From contig CAYXOX010000021.1 of assembly GCA_964466745.1 (NCBI GenBank), positions 1 through 29,344 on the forward strand: DNA of 29,344 nt. The letters run 5' to 3'. The DNA is from CAYXOX01 sp964466745 (GTDB lineage Bacteria > Pseudomonadota > Alphaproteobacteria > Rhodobacterales > Rhodobacteraceae). The notes beneath the pieces were generated by a model. It was not told the origin of the DNA. It saw only the letters and a program-made list of their open reading frames with translations, and did no database searches. The position numbers were made by a program, and so were the translations under genes. Below are positions 25,159 through 29,344 of this stretch, one piece after another (within the stretch, counting starts at the first letter, position 1; the number at the start of each line of letters is the position of its first letter).

Positions 25159-26655
25159 ATGCACATTCTTGCCATCGACCAGGGCACGACCTCCAGCCGG
25201 GCCATCGTTTTCGATGCGCGTCTGCGGGTGCGCGCCATGGCGCAGGAGGAGTTCCCGCAGCATTTCCCGCGGTCGGGCTGGGTGGAACACGACCCCGCCG
25301 ACATCTGGTCGTCCACGGCGGCAAGCTGCCGGGCCGCCATCGAACGTGCCGGGCTGGGGCCGGGGGATATTGCGGGCATCGGCATCACCAACCAGCGGGA
25401 AACCGTTGTGGTATGGGAGAAATCCACCGGTGCCCCCATACACAGGGCGATCGTCTGGCAGGATAGGCGCACGGCCGATCTCTGCAGCCGGCTTCGGGCC
25501 GAGGGGCTCGAGCCGATGCTCACCGAGCGCACGGGGCTGCTGGCCGATCCCTATTTCAGCGCCACCAAGCTCAAGTGGCTGCTCGACAACGTCGAGGGCG
25601 CCCGCGCGAAGGCCGAGGCGGGCGAGCTGCTGTTCGGCACGATCGACTGCTACCTGATCTGGAAGCTCACCGGCGGCGCGTCACACGTGACCGACGCCAC
25701 CAACGCGGCCCGCACGTTGCTCTACAACATCCGTGAAGGCTGCTGGGACGCCGAGATCTGCAAGCTGCTCGACATTCCCATGGCGATGCTCCCGGAGGTG
25801 AGGGATTGCGCGGGCCATTTCGGGGAGACGCGGCCCGATCTCTTCGGGCAGCCGCTGCCCATTCTCGGCGTGGCCGGCGATCAGCAGGCCGCCACGCTGG
25901 GCCAGGCCTGTTTTCGGCCCGGGATGCTGAAATCCACCTACGGCACGGGCTGCTTCGCGTTGCTCAACACCGGCCCCGAGCTGGTGCAGAGCCGCAACCG
26001 GATGCTGGGCACCATCGCCTACCGGCTCAAGGGCGAGGTCACCTACGCGTTGGAAGGCTCCATCTTCATCGCCGGGGCGGTGGTCCAGTGGCTTCGTGAC
26101 GGGCTGCGCATCGTGCGCGAGGCAGGGGAGACGCAGGCGCTGGCCGAGGCGGCCGATCCCGAGCAGGCTCTGTATCTCGTTCCGGCCTTCACCGGGCTGG
26201 GCGCGCCGTGGTGGGATGCCGAGGCGCGGGGCGCGGTGTTCGGCCTTACCCGGAACACGGGGCCGGCCGAGCTTGCACGGGCCGCGCTGGAGAGCGTGGG
26301 CTTCCAGACCCGCGATCTCGTGGAGGCGATGCGGGCAGACTGGGAGGGCGCCGGCGCCGGGCAGGTGCTGCGGGTCGATGGCGGCATGACCGCCAGCGAC
26401 TGGACCATGCAGTTTCTCGCCGACATCCTCGGCGCCCCGGTGGACCGTCCCGAGATCCGCGAGACCACGGCGCTCGGCGCCGCCTGGCTGGCGGCCATGG
26501 AGGCCGGGCTTTGCCCCGGCATGGAGGGCTTCGCCGAAAGCTGGGCGCTGGAGCGGCGCTTCGAGCCCGCCATGGACGATGAGACCCGGGCCGCGCGTTA
26601 CGCCGGCTGGAAGGACGCCGTGGCCCGCACGCTCACGCGGCAAGAAGACGGGTAG
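25159..26655 (+). CDS. glpK: glycerol kinase
   Basis: A 498-aa FGGY-family sugar kinase that phosphorylates glycerol to sn-glycerol-3-phosphate, the substrate of the GlpD encoded just upstream. Landmarks are LAIDQGTTSSRAIVFD (phosphate-1 loop), GWVEHDPADIW, ITNQRETVVVWEKSTG, IVWQDRRTAD, ATKLKWLLDN, GTIDCYLIWKLTGG, ILGVAGDQQAA, KSTYGTGCF, and LRVDGGMTASDWTMQ near the C-terminus, which carries the adenosine motif. It has normal length and all glycerol-contact motifs. The ATG at 25159 is preceded by a strong AGGGAGAGAG. No terminator with a T-run follows; an AT-rich palindrome cluster lies 20-40 bp beyond the stop. Confidence 0.97.
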   Translation: MHILAIDQGTTSSRAIVFDARLRVRAMAQEEFPQHFPRSGWVEHDPADIWSSTAASCRAAIERAGLGPGDIAGIGITNQRETVVVWEKSTGAPIHRAIVWQDRRTADLCSRLRAEGLEPMLTERTGLLADPYFSATKLKWLLDNVEGARAKAEAGELLFGTIDCYLIWKLTGGASHVTDATNAARTLLYNIREGCWDAEICKLLDIPMAMLPEVRDCAGHFGETRPDLFGQPLPILGVAGDQQAATLGQACFRPGMLKSTYGTGCFALLNTGPELVQSRNRMLGTIAYRLKGEVTYALEGSIFIAGAVVQWLRDGLRIVREAGETQALAEAADPEQALYLVPAFTGLGAPWWDAEARGAVFGLTRNTGPAELARAALESVGFQTRDLVEAMRADWEGAGAGQVLRVDGGMTASDWTMQFLADILGAPVDRPEIRETTALGAAWLAAMEAGLCPGMEGFAESWALERRFEPAMDDETRAARYAGWKDAVARTLTRQEDG

Positions 26656-26676
26656 GCACGGTGCCGCGCTGCATGA

Positions 26677-26697
26677 ACTTTCGTTGAAAGTGTCAAC
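26677..26697. other. overlapping small palindromes in an AT-richer island
   Basis: ACTTTC-GTT-GAAAGT (26677-26691) overlaps GTTGA-AAGTG-TCAAC (26683-26697). The minus strand of the second reads TTGACA, a perfect -35, but with no good -10 at 17 bases. The surrounding 26656-26891 has no gene I can support. Confidence 0.4.
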
Positions 26698-26891
26698 AAT
26701 TCAGTGGATTGAGAGCCATAATTCGCATTCAGATGCAGCGCGCTCCAAGCGTCGTCGGAGGTGCGGCGCCGGAAACGGTTGCGCGCGCTCCCGGGCGGAC
26801 CGGCCGCGGCAGGCGCGCTCTTGCGGCATCGCAGGAGAGGGGAGGAACGCGCTGATCGGCCTGCGGAACGGCGCGCTCCTCACGCGGTACG

Positions 26892-28082
26892 TCAGCCGAT
26901 GAGCGGGCCGCCGCGCCCGTGCTTTTCCTCGTAGTGCCGCGCGAGCCGCTGCAGCGCGATGCGCAGCACGATCTTTCCCGAGCGCGCCGACCATCCCATC
27001 CGCCGTTCGGCGGTTTCGATGCCTTCCAGAAAGCAGCAGCAGCGCAACGCCACGTCGGCGAGCCCCGGCCCGAGGTCGCCCAGAGCATCCATCAGCCGCT
27101 GGCGGGCGGCCGATGAGCCTCCGCCCTCGCCGGATGTCCCGCCCTCGATCCGGCCGCCGGCGAGGAAACGATCCCAGTTCTGGGTCACGCGCGGGCCCAT
27201 CTGGGCCAGCTCGAAATCCTCGCGCAGCCGCTCGCCGGCACCGACAAGCTCGTCGGAGAGAAAGGGGCGGCCGTCCTTGTCGCGGCGCCGGGCGATGGCG
27301 AGCAGCGGGCTTTCGGCGATATTGAAGCGCAGGCGCTGGCGGCGCCCGTTCTCGTCGGTGACTTCGCGGTCGCCCCAGGCCCGGTGCTGCTCGGCGTAAG
27401 CCGCGCTCCCTTCCGAGAAGCCCTGTGCCCGGTTCTCGGCCTCGGCGACGAGGCGCTTGAGCGCGGCGCGGCCCGCGGCGGTGATGCGGTAGCGCGCCAC
27501 CCGGCCCGGGGTGCCGCAGGCGATCCAGTCCTTCAGCGCCATCGCCTGGGCCGCGGCACGGTCCACCACCGCCGTGCGGGTGGTGCCGCCGCCGTCGGAT
27601 TCCCTGAGCACGGCGGCCTTCTCGAGCCCCTCGGCCACGGCAAGCACGGCGCCCGGCTCGCACAGGCGGCGCAGGATTCGGCGGGCCTCGCGCTCCACCG
27701 TTGCGGCATCGGGCAGATCCTCGGAGCCGTTGGTGTGCGGGAAGGGCGCGGCGGGCGCCTTCGCGGTGTCTTCGATGGCGGCAGCGTTGGGTTTCATCGG
27801 TGTGCAGTCTCCGGCTTGCGGCCCCGAAGGGGGCTGGAAGTGCGCCGCGCCCAAGGCGCGCAGCGCGGCATCGACAAGCGGATCGTCCCTGCGGGTTTCG
27901 GTCCGGCGGACCTGCCGGAGCACGGTGGAGGCATGGCATCCCGCCCTCCGGGCGACGGCGCGGATCGGCAGGCCGGCCTCCGTGTGCAACAGGTAGTGGC
28001 AGGCGGCCTCGGGAACCCACGAGGGCAGCCGTCCCTGCCACGGGCGGGGCCGTGGAGCACTGCAAAAGGCTTCGGCGGGCAT
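26892..28082 (-). CDS. gafA: DUF6456 helix-turn-helix protein, probable GafA (gene-transfer-agent activator)
   Basis: A 396-aa DNA-binding regulator. Residues 20-65 hold a helix-turn-helix (EAGLPIRAVARRAGCHASTVLRQVRR). Residues 128-215 look like a second winged-helix-like module (REARRILRRLCEPGAVLAVA, then GRVARYRITAAGRAALKRL). The C-terminal part, about 255-385, is DUF6456: ESPLLAIARRRDKDGRPFLS, AGERLREDFELAQMGPRVTQNWDRF, CFLEGIETAERRMGWSARSGK and LQRLARHY. This architecture fits GafA, the direct activator of gene-transfer-agent genes in Rhodobacter capsulatus, which I recall being under CtrA and quorum-sensing control; Caulobacter has the split GafY/GafZ version. ATG 28082 has GAGGGAGAG upstream and is used instead of a longer frame starting at 28133, which would run over the CtrA-like box. 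The family is near certain; the GafA identity is likely. Confidence 0.75.
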   Translation of the reverse strand: MPAEAFCSAPRPRPWQGRLPSWVPEAACHYLLHTEAGLPIRAVARRAGCHASTVLRQVRRTETRRDDPLVDAALRALGAAHFQPPSGPQAGDCTPMKPNAAAIEDTAKAPAAPFPHTNGSEDLPDAATVEREARRILRRLCEPGAVLAVAEGLEKAAVLRESDGGGTTRTAVVDRAAAQAMALKDWIACGTPGRVARYRITAAGRAALKRLVAEAENRAQGFSEGSAAYAEQHRAWGDREVTDENGRRQRLRFNIAESPLLAIARRRDKDGRPFLSDELVGAGERLREDFELAQMGPRVTQNWDRFLAGGRIEGGTSGEGGGSSAARQRLMDALGDLGPGLADVALRCCCFLEGIETAERRMGWSARSGKIVLRIALQRLARHYEEKHGRGGPLIG

Positions 28083-28100
28083 CGTTCTCTCCCTCGAAAC

Positions 28101-28108
28101 TGTCCACA
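28101..28108. promoter_or_regulatory. third TCCACA-type site, beside the gafA start
   Basis: TGTCCACA lies 19-26 bases before the gafA ATG and shares TCCACA with the two TTTTCCACA repeats at 28262-28282, all in the same orientation. On its own it is a poor DnaA box; noted because of the shared core. Confidence 0.25.
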
Positions 28109-28125
28109 ACCTATGAGGGTAAATC

Positions 28126-28140
28126 TTACCCAAGTGTTAA
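28126..28140. promoter_or_regulatory. CtrA-like binding site upstream of gafA
   Basis: Read toward gafA, the 15-mer TTAACACTTGGGTAA matches the alphaproteobacterial CtrA box TTAA-N7-TTAA with one change (GTAA for TTAA). Its near edge is 43 bases upstream of the gafA ATG. It overlaps a possible -10 (TAAGAT, 28128-28123) that has no good -35, as expected for a promoter depending on or blocked by a bound regulator. Confidence 0.5.
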
Positions 28141-28162
28141 CGATCCTTGTCGTGCCGCCATC

Positions 28163-28185
28163 ATTGTTTCGATAGGATAAACAAT
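28163..28185. repeat. perfect inverted repeat, operator candidate
   Basis: ATTGTTT-N9-AAACAAT, two exact 7-base arms 16 bases apart start to start. It lies 80 bp upstream of the gafA ATG and 113 bp upstream of the DUF6477 ATG. The two-turn spacing and AT-rich arms are typical of an operator for a dimeric repressor or activator. The binding protein is unknown. Confidence 0.6.
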
Positions 28186-28214
28186 GGTCTCGCCGGCGCG
28201 CGCTGCTCAGGGTC

Positions 28215-28242
28215 TTGACGCAACACACGCTCAGGTTGTGCT
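28215..28242 (+). promoter_or_regulatory. putative promoter of the DUF6477 gene
   Basis: TTGACG (28215-28220), a 16-base spacer and TGTGCT (28237-28242), a reasonable alphaproteobacterial promoter. The start near 28249 would place the two DnaA-box-like 9-mers in the leader, downstream of the start point. Confidence 0.35.
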
Positions 28243-28261
28243 TGGCTGCCGGGCGGAGCCT

Positions 28262-28282
28262 TTTTCCACACGCTTTTCCACA
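28262..28282 (+). repeat. tandem DnaA-box-like 9-mers
   Basis: TTTTCCACA occurs twice as an exact direct repeat (28262-28270 and 28274-28282) with a 3-base spacer. Each copy fits the relaxed DnaA-box pattern TTWTNCACA and differs from the strong box TTATCCACA by one base. They sit just upstream of the DUF6477 ribosome binding site (GGAG). DnaA, or the DnaA-like helix-turn-helix of the GafA protein, are candidate binders. Confidence 0.5.
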
Positions 28283-28298
28283 ATCCGGAGTTCGGACC

Positions 28299-28640
28299 AT
28301 GACCGACATTCTCTCGCTGCTCGCCAGCCTGCGCCGGCCCAACCTCCTGGTGACGGCCGCGCGGCTCGGGGCGGAAGATTACAGCCGCCCGGTGCATTTG
28401 CGCCGATTGCTGCCCGGCGCCGATCTTCCCGGCCCGGGCGCGGCGCTGATGCAGCTGATGGCGATGGAAGCCGGCCTCGAGGAGCATCGCCGGATCGCCT
28501 CCGGGGGGGCGGGCTATTCGCCCGCGCGCCACATCGAGGTGCTTGCCGCGATCATGGCCGAGGCGCGCAGCCTCGCCGCAAGGCGGAGCCCGGCCGCGGA
28601 GCCCCTCGGCGCCGCGCTCGGTGGCCGCTCCGCGGGCTGA
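28299..28640 (+). CDS. DUF6477 family protein
   Basis: A 113-aa small, basic, soluble protein found in Rhodobacterales. The N-terminus MTDILSLLASLRRPNLLVTAARLG, the middle YSRPVHLRRLLPG, and YSPARHIEVLAAIMAEARSL are the conserved blocks that I recognise as DUF6477. It is mostly helical, with no signal peptide, metal motif or catalytic signature; its function is unknown. The ATG at 28299 has GGAG nine bases upstream. It is divergent from the gafA-like gene and shares its 216-bp regulatory region, which suggests related control. R. capsulatus gafA also has a small neighbouring gene (rcc01866), but I cannot confirm from memory that it is this family. guaA begins 116 bp downstream. Confidence 0.8.
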   Translation: MTDILSLLASLRRPNLLVTAARLGAEDYSRPVHLRRLLPGADLPGPGAALMQLMAMEAGLEEHRRIASGGAGYSPARHIEVLAAIMAEARSLAARRSPAAEPLGAALGGRSAG

Positions 28641-28704
28641 TCCCGGCCAAGGGGGCGCACCGCGCACGGGCGTTGCGCCTTCCCGCACCGCACGGCGTTG
28701 CCCC

Positions 28705-28740
28705 CGGCGGCGCGGGCGCTCTTGCGCGCCCGCGCCGCCG
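28705..28740 (+). terminator. 15-bp perfect hairpin between DUF6477 gene and guaA
   Basis: CGGCGGCGCGGGCGC and its exact complement flank the 6-base loop TCTTGC. It is the longest perfect stem I found in the window. It ends 16 bases before the guaA ATG and has no T-run. It may end the DUF6477 transcript, or, if guaA is read through, hold back ribosome access, since guaA has almost no ribosome binding site of its own. Confidence 0.5.
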
Positions 28741-28756
28741 AGCCTACTCAGGCGCC

Positions 28757-29344
28757 ATGCAGCACCAGCGCCTTCTCATCGTCGATTTCGGCAGCCAGGT
28801 TACCCAGCTCATCGCGCGCCGCCTGCGCGAGCTGAACGTCTACTGCGAGATTCATCCGTTCCAGGTCGTGACCCCGGCTTTCCTCGCCGCGTTCGCGCCC
28901 CGCGCGGTGATCCTCTCGGGCGGGCCCGCCAGCGTGCTGGACGCGGAAAGCCCGCGCCCCCCGCGCGAGATCTTCGAGCTGGGCGTGCCCGTGCTCGGCA
29001 TCTGCTACGGCCAGCAGGTGATGATGCAGATGCTGGGCGGTCGCGTGGAGCGCGGCGGCGGAACGGCCGAGTTCGGGCGGGCCTTCGTGGCGCCCGCCGG
29101 AGTGGCCTCGCCCCTGCTCGAAGGCTGGTTCAAGGGCGGCGCCGAGCAGGTCTGGATGAGCCACGGGGACCATGTCGCCGCCATCGCGCCGGGCTTCGAC
29201 GTGCTCGGCACATCGCCCGGCGCGCCCTTCGCCATCACGGCCGATCCCGTGCGACGCTTCTTCGCCGTGCAGTTCCATCCCGAGGTGCACCACACGCCGC
29301 GGGGCGCACGGTTCTACGAGAATTTCGTGCGCCTTGCCGGCTTC
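28757..29344 (+). CDS. guaA: GMP synthase (glutamine-hydrolysing), N-terminal part
   Basis: The first 196 codons of GMP synthase, cut by the window end. The visible part is the class I glutamine amidotransferase domain, which releases ammonia for XMP to GMP. It has LLIVDFGSQVTQLIARRLRELNVYCEIHP at the N-terminus, the oxyanion loop AVILSGGPASV, the nucleophile Cys83 in GICYGQQ, MSHGDHV, and the triad partners His174 and Glu176 in VQFHPEVHHT. The ATP-pyrophosphatase domain would follow to the right. The ATG at 28757 has only a weak CAGG upstream and lies 16 bases after a 15-bp hairpin, so its expression may be structure-dependent or driven from a start point inside the hairpin region. Confidence 0.95.
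   Translation, partial: MQHQRLLIVDFGSQVTQLIARRLRELNVYCEIHPFQVVTPAFLAAFAPRAVILSGGPASVLDAESPRPPREIFELGVPVLGICYGQQVMMQMLGGRVERGGGTAEFGRAFVAPAGVASPLLEGWFKGGAEQVWMSHGDHVAAIAPGFDVLGTSPGAPFAITADPVRRFFAVQFHPEVHHTPRGARFYENFVRLAGF

Noticed and set aside
22686..25532. Long minus-strand open frame opposite rlmE, glpD and glpK
   Set aside because: Low-complexity Arg/His/Gly-rich translation with no family motif; it lies fully antisense to three well-recognised enzymes.
26683..26697. FNR-type box
   Set aside because: The arms TTGA and TCAA are separated by 5 bases, not 6, and the flanks do not fit TTGAT-N4-ATCAA.
28101..28282. Chromosome origin of replication
   Set aside because: Only two good DnaA-like 9-mers and no AT-rich unwinding element; neighbours are not the usual alphaproteobacterial origin genes (dnaA, hemE, parAB). 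A regulatory role is simpler.

Overview
This is a very GC-rich, gene-dense chromosomal stretch of an alphaproteobacterium, almost certainly a member of the Rhodobacteraceae (Rhodobacterales). The evidence is the carboxyspermidine-type polyamine operon, the divergent DUF6456 (GafA-like)/DUF6477 pair, a small 'virulence factor' family protein beside a methyl-THF methyltransferase, and an intergenic CCCGGAGTATTT element of a kind I associate with this family. I see no rRNA or tRNA gene, CRISPR array, insertion sequence or prophage gene. Both ends cut a gene: dppC-like at the left and guaA at the right.

Layout. Positions 1-4444 (minus strand) hold a dipeptide/oligopeptide ABC importer: binding protein, permease B and permease C (cut). 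A winged-helix/alpha-beta hydrolase fusion lies between the binding protein and the permeases. Positions 4632-6561 hold a coupled pair, a PanE-type ketoreductase and a secreted beta-lactamase-fold serine hydrolase. Positions 6781-9055 hold a small exported DUF4168 protein and a second, stand-alone peptide-binding protein with its own promoter and a strong intrinsic terminator. Positions 9176-10767 hold a VOC dioxygenase/carboxylesterase pair resembling the Bacillus mhqED hydroquinone-detoxification pair. Positions 11038-16253 (plus strand) form one operon that takes arginine to spermidine: speA, carboxyspermidine dehydrogenase, carboxyspermidine decarboxylase, speB. Positions 16533-19976 hold a penicillin-acylase-family Ntn hydrolase divergent from a beta-hydroxyacid dehydrogenase. 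Positions 20094-21411 (minus) hold a pterin-binding methyl-THF:corrinoid methyltransferase, probably a module of a split methionine synthase, with its small partner. Positions 21622-26655 (plus) hold a Ppx/GppA phosphatase, rlmE, glpD and glpK.

The most interesting part is 26892-28640. A DUF6456 helix-turn-helix protein that I read as GafA, the gene-transfer-agent activator of Rhodobacterales, is divergent from a DUF6477 protein. The 216-bp region between them carries a CtrA-like box, a perfect ATTGTTT-N9-AAACAAT inverted repeat and two tandem DnaA-box-like 9-mers. This suggests that a gene-transfer-agent regulator is wired to cell-cycle control. Family names come from protein motifs that I recognise; no database search was run. 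Promoters and hairpins were found by eye and are tentative.
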